The notes beneath the pieces are model-generated. The model ran no database searches. It had not been told where the DNA came from and saw only the letters and a program-made list of their open reading frames with translations. The position numbers were made by a program, and so were the translations under genes. Source: Dechloromonas hankyongensis (lineage in GTDB: Bacteria; Pseudomonadota; Gammaproteobacteria; Burkholderiales; Rhodocyclaceae). Taken from it: a DNA stretch of 64,000 nucleotides. The DNA lies in contig NZ_JAKLTN010000002.1 of NCBI RefSeq assembly GCF_022012295.1, forward strand, positions 310,001-374,000. Reading direction: 5' to 3'. Positions 37,198 through 46,046 of the stretch are shown here, in pieces (position 1 is the first letter of the stretch; every line of letters begins with the position of its first letter).

Positions 37198-37870
37198 GGC
37201 AGATAAACCGGTGGTGGAAGTCTCGGGACTGGGCAAGACCGTCGATAACGGCGGTGAGCCGTTGACGATTCTGCAGGATATTTCCTTTGCGGTCATGCCG
37301 GGCGAGACGGTGGCCATCGTCGGCGCCTCGGGGTCGGGCAAATCGACGCTGCTCGGCCTGCTGGCCGGGCTCGACCTGCCGACCGCCGGTGCCGTCGCCC
37401 TCGACGCGACCGACCTGAGTACGCTGGACGAGGATCGGCGGGCCCGATTACGCGGCCGGCTGCTCGGTTTTGTCTTCCAGTCCTTCCAGTTGCTGCCGTC
37501 GCTGAATGCGCTGGAAAACGTCATGCTGCCGCTCGAACTGGCCGGCGTGGCCGGCGCGACGGGTATTGCCGGCGAATGGCTGGAGCGCGTCGGACTCGGC
37601 CATCGCCTGAAGCACTACCCCAAGCACCTGTCCGGCGGCGAGCAGCAGCGCGTCGCGCTGGCCCGGGCCTTCGCGCCGAGTCCCCGGCTGGTCCTGGCCG
37701 ACGAGCCGACCGGCAACCTCGACGCCGCCACCGGCCAGCAGATCATCGAACTGATGTTCGACCTCAATGCGCGGCAGGGTACGACGCTCTTGCTGGTCAC
37801 CCACGACGAGGCGATCGCTGCCCGGTGCCGACGGACCCTGCGCATCCAGTCCGGTCAATTGACTGGCTGA
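37196..37870 (+). CDS. ABC transporter ATP-binding protein (YbbA/LolD-like)
   Basis: The 224-residue ATPase has Walker A GASGSGKST, signature LSGGEQQRVALARAF, Walker B VLADEPTGNLD and the switch His in VTHDEA. It is closest to the MacB/LolD group and to YbbA by neighbourhood. The YbbP-type permease that normally follows is absent; the next gene is convergent and overlaps the 3' end by 16 bases. The start ATG 37196 follows GGATGG. Confidence 0.85.
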   Translation: MADKPVVEVSGLGKTVDNGGEPLTILQDISFAVMPGETVAIVGASGSGKSTLLGLLAGLDLPTAGAVALDATDLSTLDEDRRARLRGRLLGFVFQSFQLLPSLNALENVMLPLELAGVAGATGIAGEWLERVGLGHRLKHYPKHLSGGEQQRVALARAFAPSPRLVLADEPTGNLDAATGQQIIELMFDLNARQGTTLLLVTHDEAIAARCRRTLRIQSGQLTG

Positions 37871-39072
37871 GTCTTCGGCTTTCGGTGCACGAGCAGGCTG
37901 CGCTTTTCGTCATCCGGGTGAGCGAAGCCGACCTTGCCCTGCTTGACCTCACCCATCAGCACCATGTTGTCGCTCAGCGCCTCGTGGTCGTCCTTGGTGA
38001 AGGGCGGTGAATAGGTCGTGATGACGCCATAGACGGGCTTTTGCAGGTTTTCCAGCGCGGCGCGGATTTTCGGGCCTTCAGTGCTGCCCGCCTGGCTGAT
38101 GGCGGCGATCAGCAGTAAGGCCGAGTCGTAGCCCTGTGCTGCCGAGACCGCCGACGGAATGCGCTTGCTGCCGTCGGCATGGTGATAGGCGCTGATGAAG
38201 GCGGTGCGGCGATAGTTGTTCGGCGCTTCGACGAAGGTTTGCGGCATGCGCGCGCCTTCGGCGTTTTTGCCGGCGGCTTCGATGAAATTGGGCAGCGACA
38301 GCGGCCAGCTGCCGATCATCGGCACCTTCCAGCCGAGGCGGGCCCGGCCGTTGGCGATGACAGCCAGTTCCGGACCGATGGCATAGGTCAGGATCGCCTC
38401 GGCGCCGGCGTCGCGGGCGCGCTGCAGGGCGGCGGAAAGATCGCGGGTACCGGGGTTGAAGCTCTCGACCGCCACCGGTTTGAGGTCTTGCGTGGCCAGT
38501 TCCCGGGTCAACTGGTCGCGTCCCTGTTCGCCATAGGGCGTGCTGTCGTGGAAGATGGCGAGCTTGCTGTAGCGGCCGCGCTTGACCGCTTCGCGCACGA
38601 TCATCGCGGCCTGGATGTCGTCACTGGCCGAGTTGCGGAAAACGTAGCTGTCCGCCACAGCGGGCGGGGCAAACTGGCGGGCGACCGTGCTGCCGGTGGC
38701 GACATTGACGATGACCGGCAGGCGGGCCTCCTGGTAGGTCTTCAGGGCGGCCAGCGCGACGCCGGTGTTGATGAAGCCGAGACCGGCCACCACCTTGTCC
38801 TGGCGGATGGCTTCGTCGACCACCTGCTTGCCGGTCGCCGGGTCGCCCTTGTCGTCCTTTTCGACCAGCGCCAGCTGGCGCCCGAGCAGCCCGCCGCCCA
38901 GGTTCATTTCGCTGATCGCCAGCCGTACACCAGCCAGCATCGACTGGCCCATCGGCGACGACGGGCCGGAGTAGGGGCCGGTAACGGCGATCCGGATCGG
39001 CTCATCCGCCAGAGTAAGCTGTGTGCAGACGCAAAGCGCAATGCCGCTCAGGGCGGTCGATATTTTTGTCAT
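37855..39072 (-). CDS. Periplasmic substrate-binding protein of a HAAT/Liv-type ABC transporter
   Basis: The 405-residue protein starts with a signal peptide (MTKISTALSGIALCVCTQLTLA) and has the leucine/isoleucine/valine-binding fold: IRIAVTGPYSGPSSPMGQSMLAGVRLA and the GQKVVDEAI-type helix. Branched-chain amino acids or a related small ligand are the likely substrates. No permease or ATPase of this transporter type is adjacent, so it is either an orphan or serves a system elsewhere. AAGGATGG precedes the ATG. Confidence 0.85.
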   Translation of the reverse strand: MTKISTALSGIALCVCTQLTLADEPIRIAVTGPYSGPSSPMGQSMLAGVRLAISEMNLGGGLLGRQLALVEKDDKGDPATGKQVVDEAIRQDKVVAGLGFINTGVALAALKTYQEARLPVIVNVATGSTVARQFAPPAVADSYVFRNSASDDIQAAMIVREAVKRGRYSKLAIFHDSTPYGEQGRDQLTRELATQDLKPVAVESFNPGTRDLSAALQRARDAGAEAILTYAIGPELAVIANGRARLGWKVPMIGSWPLSLPNFIEAAGKNAEGARMPQTFVEAPNNYRRTAFISAYHHADGSKRIPSAVSAAQGYDSALLLIAAISQAGSTEGPKIRAALENLQKPVYGVITTYSPPFTKDDHEALSDNMVLMGEVKQGKVGFAHPDDEKRSLLVHRKPKTQPVN

Positions 39073-39125
39073 AGTCCATCCTTGGTGGGAGGCTAGCCTA
39101 ATACCCTGGCGACATAAGTTGAATT

Positions 39126-39226
39126 AGGGTTGTCACCATGCGGGAAAACCCTGGGGCGAAGCCCTGCTATCCGGCCAAAACAGCCGGTCTACGCCTTCTC
39201 CTCTGGCGTGACGAGTAACCCTGGTT
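39126..39226 (+). promoter_or_regulatory. Structured leader upstream of the nor operon, function unknown
   Basis: About 100 bases hold successive short inverted repeats: AGGGTT/AACCCT (39126-39131, 39147-39152), GGGC-gaa-GCCC (39154-39164), CCGGC/GCCGG (39171-39175, 39183-39187) and ACGCC/GGCGT (39191-39195, 39205-39209). The octamer AACCCTGG occurs twice (39147 and 39217). I cannot match it to a known riboswitch class, and no FNR, NsrR or NorR site is obvious. No terminator is seen. Confidence 0.35.
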
Positions 39227-39285
39227 CCGGGCAAGGCATGTCGATTGCTCTTGTCGGCCTGTCACGAAATAGCGGAGGCCCCACC

Positions 39286-39429
39286 ATGCAAAAGAATGCT
39301 TCTTCCATCGCGGATGGCCTCTTCCTCGCCCTGAAGGGCCTGGCCACCATTGCCGAAATCGCCCTCGTTTCGGGCGTCGTCTACGCTGCCGCCATGGCGG
39401 CCCGCTACTGGCCCAGCATTGGGGTGTGA
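39286..39429 (+). CDS. Small membrane protein at the head of the nor operon
   Basis: A 47-residue protein with GGAGG 8 bases ahead of ATG 39286 and one strongly hydrophobic helix (about residues 17-41). It stops 13 bases before norC. A single-helix protein here could be an assembly or accessory subunit of the NO reductase. I do not recognise a family; its good ribosome site and tight spacing are the evidence that it is real. Confidence 0.6.
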   Translation: MQKNASSIADGLFLALKGLATIAEIALVSGVVYAAAMAARYWPSIGV

Positions 39430-39442
39430 GGGAGGTATCGCC

Positions 39443-40255
39443 ATGACGCGCCAACAAGCCCGCCTTTTTGCAATTTTTTCCAGTGCCGTGGTAACAATTG
39501 CCTTCCTCGGCATGACGGTCGATACCCATAGTCAGATACCCCGCCTGACGCACGAGGACAAACTGACGCCGCAGGTGATCGCCGGCAAGGACGTCTGGCA
39601 TAAATACAATTGCACCAACTGCCATACCCTGCTTGGAGAAGGCGCCTACTACGCTCCGGACCTGACCAAGATCGCCGTGCAGCGCGGTCCGGAATACTTG
39701 CGCGCCTTCATGCACGATCCTTCCCGCTTTTACGACGAGCAGAAGGTGAGGCGGGTGATGCCCCAACAGCACCTGAGCGAGCAGGAAATCACCGATTTGA
39801 TCGCCTTCCTGGAGTGGATCGGGCACATCGATACTCAGGGCTGGCCGCCGCGGCGCATCCTGGTTTCGGGGGCGGCCATTCCGGGCACCAATGCCGGGCA
39901 GCAGGCACCGGCGCCCTCCAGCGAACCGGTGGCGCTCGGCCAGGCGCTGTTCAACGCGGCGCCTCCCGGCTGCTCGGCCTGCCATTCCATCTCGCCGGGG
40001 GTGAATCTGGTCGGGCCGACGCTGGCTGACATCGCCACCCGCGCCGCCCAGATGTTGCAGAGCCCGGATTACCACGGCAAGGCCAAGGACGTGGCCGGCT
40101 ACATCCGCGAGTCCATCATCGATCCCAATGCCTACGTGGTGCCGGGCGCCACCTATTCCGTCGAGCAGCGCTCCATCATGCCGGGCAATTTCGGCAAGGA
40201 GCTGACCGCGCAGCAGATCGATCAACTGGTCGCCTATCTGGCCAGCCTGAAATAA
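39443..40255 (+). CDS. norC: Nitric oxide reductase cytochrome c subunit NorC, with a second haem c domain
   Basis: The 270-residue protein has a membrane anchor (about residues 9-27) and a first haem site CTNCH (57-61) in the usual NorC context YNCTNCHTLLGEGAYYAPDL. Standard NorC ends near residue 150. Here a linker (APAPSSEP) leads to a second cytochrome c domain with CSACH (177-181) and a likely Met ligand in SIMPGNF. It passes electrons to NorB; the extra haem domain may take over from a soluble cytochrome. GGAGGT precedes the ATG. Confidence 0.9.
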   Translation: MTRQQARLFAIFSSAVVTIAFLGMTVDTHSQIPRLTHEDKLTPQVIAGKDVWHKYNCTNCHTLLGEGAYYAPDLTKIAVQRGPEYLRAFMHDPSRFYDEQKVRRVMPQQHLSEQEITDLIAFLEWIGHIDTQGWPPRRILVSGAAIPGTNAGQQAPAPSSEPVALGQALFNAAPPGCSACHSISPGVNLVGPTLADIATRAAQMLQSPDYHGKAKDVAGYIRESIIDPNAYVVPGATYSVEQRSIMPGNFGKELTAQQIDQLVAYLASLK

Positions 40256-40264
40256 GGAGCCGCC

Positions 40265-41641
40265 ATGAAATACCGCTCTCAAGCCGTCGCCTACTGGTAC
40301 TTTGCCGTCGCCATGGGCCTGTTCGGCCTGCAAGTCGCCTTCGGGCTGCTCGCCGCCACCAAATACCTGGGGCCCGATCCCTTGATCAACCTGGTGCCCT
40401 TCGACGTGATGAAGGTGATCCACACCAACCTGCTGGTGGTCTGGGTACTGACCGGCTTCATGGGCGGCACCTACTGGATCGTCCCCGAGGAATCGCGGGC
40501 CGAGCTGCACAGCGTCAAGCTCGCCTATCTCCAGCTCGGCTTGTGGGTGGTCATGGGGGTGAGCGCGATCATCGGCTACTTCTTCCGCTGGGGCGCCGGC
40601 ACCAAGCTTCTCGAACAGCCGCTGCCACACAAGATCGTCATCGTCGTGGTCATGCTGATGTTCCTCTACAACGTCTTCATGACCATCCGCCGGTCCGGGC
40701 GCTTCACCACCACCGAAGGGGTGCTGCTCGGCGGCCTGTTCCTGGCGGCGCTGCTCTACCTGCCGTCCCTCATTCCCTTCGACAACTACACGCTGGGGAC
40801 TTTCTACCGCTGGTGGACAATCCACCTATGGGTCGAAGGCTGCTGGGAAATGATCCAGGGCAGCATGCTGGCCTACCTGCTGATCCGGCTCACCGGCGCC
40901 GACCGCGAGGTCATGGAGAAATGGCTCTACGTCATCGTCGGGCTGGTCTTCATTTCCGGCGTCATCGGCACGGCGCACCATTACTACTGGCTCGGCGTGC
41001 CCGAATACTGGCTGCTCACCGGCGGCTTCTTCAGCGCCCTGGAGCCGGCACCCCTGGTCGGCATGGCGATCTACGCCTACAGCGCCCTGCGCCGCTCCGG
41101 ACTGGCCCATCCCAATACCCTTGCTACCCACTGGACCGTGGGTAGCGCGGTATACACCATGTTCGGCGCCGGACTGCTCGGCCTCGCCCATACCTGGCCG
41201 ACGGTGAACAAGTGGACCCATGGCACCCTGATCACCCCGATGCACGGGCATGCCGCCTTCTTCGGCGCCTATGCCATGATCGTCCTGGCCATGATCACCT
41301 ACATCCTGCCCCAGGTCTGCCGGGACCGGGGCGACGAAGGCCGGCCGTCCGACTACTGGGCCTTCTGGCTGCAGCTGGCGGGCATGTTCGGGATGACGCT
41401 CTCCTTCGCCACGGCGGGCATCGGGCAGGTTTATCTCGAACGCATCATCGGTCTCGGTTTCCTGGAAACCCAGCTGAAAATCCAGGTGCATTTCCTGATG
41501 CTGCTGGCTGCCGGCACGCTTTTCGCCTCCGGGGTCGGGCTGTTCATCTGGAATTTCTTCCGTTATCGGCCCACTTTCGATCATGTGGTGACGGTCGACG
41601 AACCGGGCGCCGTTCCGCGCGCTGCCCGGGCCACCGCCTGA
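40265..41641 (+). CDS. norB: Nitric oxide reductase catalytic subunit NorB
   Basis: The 458-residue haem-copper-oxidase-family protein has 12 membrane helices and the cNOR signature HLWVEGCWE, which includes the metal-site Glu, GTAHHYYWLG with the haem b3/FeB histidines, and HGHAAFFGAYAM. It reduces 2 NO to N2O at a haem b3-FeB centre. It lacks the N-terminal extension of quinol-type qNOR, consistent with a NorC partner. AAGGAG precedes the ATG. Confidence 0.95.
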   Translation: MKYRSQAVAYWYFAVAMGLFGLQVAFGLLAATKYLGPDPLINLVPFDVMKVIHTNLLVVWVLTGFMGGTYWIVPEESRAELHSVKLAYLQLGLWVVMGVSAIIGYFFRWGAGTKLLEQPLPHKIVIVVVMLMFLYNVFMTIRRSGRFTTTEGVLLGGLFLAALLYLPSLIPFDNYTLGTFYRWWTIHLWVEGCWEMIQGSMLAYLLIRLTGADREVMEKWLYVIVGLVFISGVIGTAHHYYWLGVPEYWLLTGGFFSALEPAPLVGMAIYAYSALRRSGLAHPNTLATHWTVGSAVYTMFGAGLLGLAHTWPTVNKWTHGTLITPMHGHAAFFGAYAMIVLAMITYILPQVCRDRGDEGRPSDYWAFWLQLAGMFGMTLSFATAGIGQVYLERIIGLGFLETQLKIQVHFLMLLAAGTLFASGVGLFIWNFFRYRPTFDHVVTVDEPGAVPRAARATA

Positions 41642-41653
41642 GCGGAGCGCTCC

Positions 41654-42466
41654 GTGCACATTCATCCGCCGGACTCCTTGCTGCACCGGGACGGGGAGCC
41701 CTTTTACCTGCCGCACGGCGACGAGGTCGAGGTTTTTACCCAGTGCCACCGGCAGGGCATCCCGGTCATGCTGAAGGGGCCGACCGGTTGCGGCAAGACC
41801 CGTTTCGTCGAGCACATGGCCTGGCGTCTGGCGCGGCCTCTGGTCACCGTGGCCTGCCACGACGACCTGACCGCCAACGACCTGCTCGGGCGCTATCTGA
41901 TCCACGGCGACGAAACCCGCTGGCAGGACGGCCCGCTGACCCGGGCACTGCGCGCCGGTGCCATCCTGTACCTGGACGAGGTGGTCGAGGCCCGCCAGGA
42001 CACCACCGTCGTCATTCACCCGGTCACCGATCACCGGCGTACCCTGAGCCTGGAGAAAACCGGTGAAGTGATCGAAGCCGGCCGGGGATTCCAGCTGGTC
42101 ATTTCCTTCAATCCGACCTACCAGCATGCGCTCAAGGACTTGAAGCCGAGCACGCGCCAGCGCTTCGCCGCGCTGGAGTTCGATTTCCCCGACCGCGAGC
42201 GGGAAGCCGCCATCCTGATCGCCGAGGGGGGCGTGGATAGGGGGTGCGCCGTCACCCTGGTGGAGCTGGCGGCGCGCATCCGCCCCCTGCGCGACCGGGG
42301 TTTGCCCGAGGCGCCGAGCACTAGGGTTCTGGTCGCCGCCGCCCGGCTGATGGCGGCTGGCATTCCCGAGCGGCGGGCCTGCGAAGCGGCCATCGCCATC
42401 CCGCTGACCGACGATCCGATTCTGCTGGAAACCCTGGGTGTGCTGATCGCCGGCAGCTTTCCCTAG
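41654..42466 (+). CDS. norQ: MoxR-type AAA+ ATPase NorQ
   Basis: The 270-residue protein of the CbbQ/NirQ/NorQ/GpvN group has Walker A GPTGCGKT, Walker B LYLDEV and the sensor region SFNPTYQ. With NorD it inserts non-haem iron (FeB) into NorB in studied systems. The start is GTG at 41654, preceded by GGAG. Spacing to norB is 12 bases and to norD 15 bases. Confidence 0.93.
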   Translation: MHIHPPDSLLHRDGEPFYLPHGDEVEVFTQCHRQGIPVMLKGPTGCGKTRFVEHMAWRLARPLVTVACHDDLTANDLLGRYLIHGDETRWQDGPLTRALRAGAILYLDEVVEARQDTTVVIHPVTDHRRTLSLEKTGEVIEAGRGFQLVISFNPTYQHALKDLKPSTRQRFAALEFDFPDREREAAILIAEGGVDRGCAVTLVELAARIRPLRDRGLPEAPSTRVLVAAARLMAAGIPERRACEAAIAIPLTDDPILLETLGVLIAGSFP

Positions 42467-42481
42467 GGTTCCTCAGCGACC

Positions 42482-44515
42482 ATGCCGGAAGCCGAGGAGT
42501 TGCTTCTCGATGGCGTCCGCCACGCCGCGGAGGCGCTGGGCCGCCTGTGGCAGCGCCATCGGCCGCCGCCTGTCGAGAAACCAGTCGTCCGTCTGGGCGA
42601 TGTGAAGCGGCGGCTGGAATTGCTCATCGAGGCCGTGCTCGGCTACCCGCTGCCGGTTCGCGAAGCCCAGGCCGGTGCCCCGGTGCCGCTGGCTCGCCGG
42701 CTGTTCGACCGGGACAGCCGGTCCGCCGTGCCGCCGGCTCCCTTGCCCGCCAACGACGGCACGGCCGTCTACCTGCCGCCCAGCCTGCCGGTGGCCGACG
42801 TTGCAGGCCGGCATGTCGGACCGGATGATTATTCCCTGTTCGCCATGCTCCAGGCCCTGCGCTGCGAGCGGGGCAGTGCGGCCCAGCTGGCGACCGTGGA
42901 AAGTGGCTTGGTGACGGACCTTTATCTGCTGGCCGAGTGTGTCGCCGCCGATCATGCCCTGCGCCGCCTGATGCCGGGGTGGGGCGATGGCCTTGCCGCC
43001 CGGCGTGCCATCGCCGCAGCGAATCTGGAAAATCATCGCCCGCGCAGTCGGCAGGCGGCCGAAGTGGCGACCCTCTACGGCGCATTCCTGCAGGGGGCAA
43101 GCGATTCGCCGCCTCCGGTCGGAACGCCGGCTGCTGCCGTGGACTGGGCCAATGGCGTCGCACAAGGAGTGACCAGGCGTTTTCCGGATGAGCGCTACAC
43201 ACCGTGGCTGGGCGATGGCCTGATCGGCCGCCTGCTGCTTCCCGAAGGCCATCCCGTCCGGCGCGGCCATGACTCTTTCGCCGCCGATCGGCCAGCGGAA
43301 CCGGCAGACCAGCGCCGCACCACGGCGCTCTCCCGCCGGCCCCGGGCCCGCAATGCCGACCACGACGACGATCCTTCGCCGGGCGTCTGGATGGTGCAAA
43401 CCGCCGAACCGCAGCCACATGCCGAAGACCCGCTGGGGCTCAACCGGCCGGAAGACCGGGCGGGGGATGACGATCCGCAGGGCAGTGCTGAGTCGGTGGC
43501 GGAGATGGCCGAGGCCCGCCTGATCCATACCCCGTCCCGGTCGCGGGAAACCTTTTCCAGCAGCGATCCGCCGCCGCGCCTGGATGGTCTGGGCGGCCCT
43601 AGCGAAGCGGACGGCGGCATCGCTTATCCGGAGTGGGATTTCGAGTCTGGCCGCTACCGGGACAATGCCGTCCGCGTGCGCCTGGCTTCGGTGGTGGAGG
43701 GGCCGGGCGATTGGGTGGAACGGACCCTGGCCCGCCATGCCGGCACGCTGCGCGAGATCCGGCGGCGCCTCGGCGTGATCCGCCCGGATCGGCAGGTGCA
43801 GAAGGGCCGCAGCGAGGGCGAGGACATCGACTGGGATGCCCTCGTCGCCGAGCGTGGTGAGCGCCGGGCCGGACTGGCACCGGCCGGCGCCTGCTACCAG
43901 CGCCGGTGGCCGGCTCCGCGGCGGATCGGACTGGTTCTGCTGGTCGATGCCAGCGCTTCGACCGACGCCTGGGTCGCCGGACAGGTTCGCGTCATCGATG
44001 TCGAAAAGGAGGCCGCCCTGCTGGCCGCCTCGGCGCTCGATGCGGCGGGGATGGATTTTGCCGTCCTCGCTTTTTCCGGCGAAGGGCCGCGCGGCGTGCA
44101 GCTATGGCAAATCAAGGGCTTTGACGAAGCCTGGAACCTGACCAGGCAGCGCCAGGTGGCCGGCCTGGAACCCGACCGCTACACGCGCCTCGGCGCCGCC
44201 TTACGCCATGCCGCCACGGTGCTCGCCGGCCGGCCGACGGAGCATCGACTGCTGCTCCTGTTCTCCGATGGATGGCCCAACGATTGCGACTGCTACACCA
44301 GCCGCTACGGCATCGAGGATGCCCGACAGTCGGTCATCGAAGCGCGCCGCCAAGGCATTGCGCCGTATTGCTTCACGGTGGATCGGGAAGGCGGCGGCTA
44401 TCTGCCGACCATTTTTGGTCCGGGACGCTACACCATCGTGCAGCAGCCGCAGCAATTGCCCATGGCGTTCATCGCCTGGCTGCGCCATGCGGCGCGCCAG
44501 TGCCGTTGCCGCTGA
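42482..44515 (+). CDS. norD: Nitric oxide reductase activation protein NorD
   Basis: The 677-residue protein ends in a von Willebrand A domain (about residues 475-670) with an intact MIDAS motif LVDASAST and FSDGWPNDCDCY. The N-terminal part is helical and the middle is a long Pro/Arg/Asp-rich disordered region (about 250-370). NorD works with NorQ in activating NO reductase. It is the last gene of the nor operon. Confidence 0.92.
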   Translation: MPEAEELLLDGVRHAAEALGRLWQRHRPPPVEKPVVRLGDVKRRLELLIEAVLGYPLPVREAQAGAPVPLARRLFDRDSRSAVPPAPLPANDGTAVYLPPSLPVADVAGRHVGPDDYSLFAMLQALRCERGSAAQLATVESGLVTDLYLLAECVAADHALRRLMPGWGDGLAARRAIAAANLENHRPRSRQAAEVATLYGAFLQGASDSPPPVGTPAAAVDWANGVAQGVTRRFPDERYTPWLGDGLIGRLLLPEGHPVRRGHDSFAADRPAEPADQRRTTALSRRPRARNADHDDDPSPGVWMVQTAEPQPHAEDPLGLNRPEDRAGDDDPQGSAESVAEMAEARLIHTPSRSRETFSSSDPPPRLDGLGGPSEADGGIAYPEWDFESGRYRDNAVRVRLASVVEGPGDWVERTLARHAGTLREIRRRLGVIRPDRQVQKGRSEGEDIDWDALVAERGERRAGLAPAGACYQRRWPAPRRIGLVLLVDASASTDAWVAGQVRVIDVEKEAALLAASALDAAGMDFAVLAFSGEGPRGVQLWQIKGFDEAWNLTRQRQVAGLEPDRYTRLGAALRHAATVLAGRPTEHRLLLLFSDGWPNDCDCYTSRYGIEDARQSVIEARRQGIAPYCFTVDREGGGYLPTIFGPGRYTIVQQPQQLPMAFIAWLRHAARQCRCR

Positions 44516-44616
44516 CGAGTGCTCCGGAAGCGTTGTCCGTCAGTTAGCGCGCCGGGTGAGGGTGCGACTTGGCCGCATGCAGTGATAAAGGGTGGTGAAG
44601 GGAGGGGCAGGCACTT

Positions 44617-44640
44617 TGACGACGGACAAAGCCGTCGTCA
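44617..44640. repeat. Inverted repeat overlapping the pqqE stop
   Basis: TGACGACGG-acaaag-CCGTCGTCA has 9-base arms. It lies between convergent norD and pqqE and covers the pqqE stop codon. There is no T tract on either side, so it is at best a weak or factor-dependent terminator. The rest of 44516-44616 shows nothing recognisable. Confidence 0.5.
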
Positions 44641-45777
44641 GGGCGTATCGGCAGTCAGCCGGCGGCTTTCCTTCGGGTCGCGGAAGATCAGCGGCTGCGC
44701 CTGGCGGGCCGGGTTTTCGGCGTTTTCCAGTGCGGCGACCACCTCGCTATGGTGCGGACTCTTCGGGCAGACCGGGTCGGCGGCATCAGGGTCGCCGGCC
44801 AGCAGATAGGCCTGGCAACGGCAGCCGCCGTAGTCCTTTTTTTTGTCGTCGCAGCTCTGGCAGGGTTCCTTCATCCAGCCGGTGCCGCGGTAGTGGTTGA
44901 AGCCTTCCGACTCGAACCAGACGTGGCGCAGGCTGTGTTCGCGGACATTCGGGAAGCTGAGGCCGGGCAGCATGCGGGCGGTGTGGCAGGGCAGGGCGGT
45001 ACCGTCCGGCGTCACGGTCAGGAAGACGTTGCCCCAGCCGTTCATGCACTTCTTCGGCTTGCCCTCGTGGTAGTCGGGCACCACGAACAGGATGCGCATG
45101 CGGTCGGCCAGCTTGGCCTTCCATTCATTGGTCACTTCTTCGGCGCGCTTCAACTGCTCACGCGTCGGCATCAGCTGGTCGCGGTTGAGCAGCGCCCAGG
45201 AGTAGTACTGGGCGTTGGCCAGTTCCAGGTATTCGGCGCCCAGTTCGTCGGCCATTTCGATGATGCGGCCGATGTGCTCGATGTTCAGGCGGTGGATGAC
45301 GACGTTCATGACCATCGGCCAGCCGCGCGCCTTGAGCATGTCGCCGACCTTCTGCTTGAGGTCGAAGGTGCGGGTGTGGGTCAGGAAATCGTTGATCTCC
45401 TTGGACGAGTCCTGGAAGGAGAGCTGGATGTGGTCGAGGCCGGCGGCCTTGAAAGCATCGAGCCGCGCTTCGGTCAAGCCGACGCCGGAGGTGATCAGGT
45501 TGGTGTAGTAACCCAGTTTGCGGGCTTCGCCGATCAGGATTTCGAGATCGTCGCGCAACAGCGGTTCGCCGCCGGAAAAGCCGCACTGCACGGCGCCCAG
45601 TTCGCGGCCTTCGCGCAGTACGCGCAGCCAGTCGTCGGTGGACAGCTCCTGCTCGGTTTTGGCGAAGTCGACCGGGTTGTAGCAGAACACGCAGTGCAGC
45701 GGGCAGCGGTAGGTGACTTCGGCCAGCAGCCACATGGGCGGGCCGACGGTCGGGGTGGGGGTGACGAGGGCGTTCAT
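44638..45777 (-). CDS. pqqE: PQQ biosynthesis radical SAM enzyme PqqE
   Basis: The 379-residue enzyme has the radical SAM cluster motif CPLHCVFC (CX3CX2C) near the N-terminus and a SPASM domain with many cysteines at the end (PCQSCDDKKKDYGGCRCQ). It makes the Glu-Tyr C-C bond in PqqA while PqqD presents the peptide. The ATG at 45777 overlaps the pqqD stop by 4 bases. The longer open frame upstream is pqqD in another frame. Confidence 0.95.
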   Translation of the reverse strand: MNALVTPTPTVGPPMWLLAEVTYRCPLHCVFCYNPVDFAKTEQELSTDDWLRVLREGRELGAVQCGFSGGEPLLRDDLEILIGEARKLGYYTNLITSGVGLTEARLDAFKAAGLDHIQLSFQDSSKEINDFLTHTRTFDLKQKVGDMLKARGWPMVMNVVIHRLNIEHIGRIIEMADELGAEYLELANAQYYSWALLNRDQLMPTREQLKRAEEVTNEWKAKLADRMRILFVVPDYHEGKPKKCMNGWGNVFLTVTPDGTALPCHTARMLPGLSFPNVREHSLRHVWFESEGFNHYRGTGWMKEPCQSCDDKKKDYGGCRCQAYLLAGDPDAADPVCPKSPHHSEVVAALENAENPARQAQPLIFRDPKESRRLTADTP

Positions 45778-46046
45778 GCGGTGGCAGTATCCAGCCGCAG
45801 CCAGCGTTTGTCGACGGCCATGGCGATGAAGGCTTCGACATCGGGGCGCAGGCCGCTGGCGGCGAAAGCGGCTTCCAGGTCGCCGACGATGGCGGCGATG
45901 TCGCGCTGGCCATCGCAGCGCGCCAGGATTTCCCCGGCGCTCTGGTTGAGCTTGATCATCCCCTCCGGGTAGAGCAGCACATGGCAGTTCTGCGCCGGCT
46001 CCCACTGGAAGCGGAAGCCGTGGCCGAGGCGGGGGATGCCATCCAT
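45774..46046 (-). CDS. pqqD: PqqA-binding chaperone PqqD
   Basis: The 90-residue protein contains the PqqD signature (RFQWEPAQNCHVLLYPEGMIKLNQSAGEIL, in parts) of the RiPP recognition element fold. It binds PqqA and delivers it to PqqE. Its ATG overlaps the pqqC stop by 1 base and its own stop overlaps pqqE, so pqqCDE are translationally coupled. Confidence 0.93.
   Translation of the reverse strand: MDGIPRLGHGFRFQWEPAQNCHVLLYPEGMIKLNQSAGEILARCDGQRDIAAIVGDLEAAFAASGLRPDVEAFIAMAVDKRWLRLDTATA

Noticed and set aside
39126..39226. c-di-GMP-I (GEMM) riboswitch upstream of nor
   Set aside because: GGGCGAAGCCC recalls part of the core, but the GGCAAACC stretch, the P1b stem and the tetraloop receptor are missing.
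39061..39285. Sigma-54 promoter for the nor operon
   Set aside because: TGGCGAC and TTGAA are present, but the GG to GC spacing is wrong and the -12 GC is absent.
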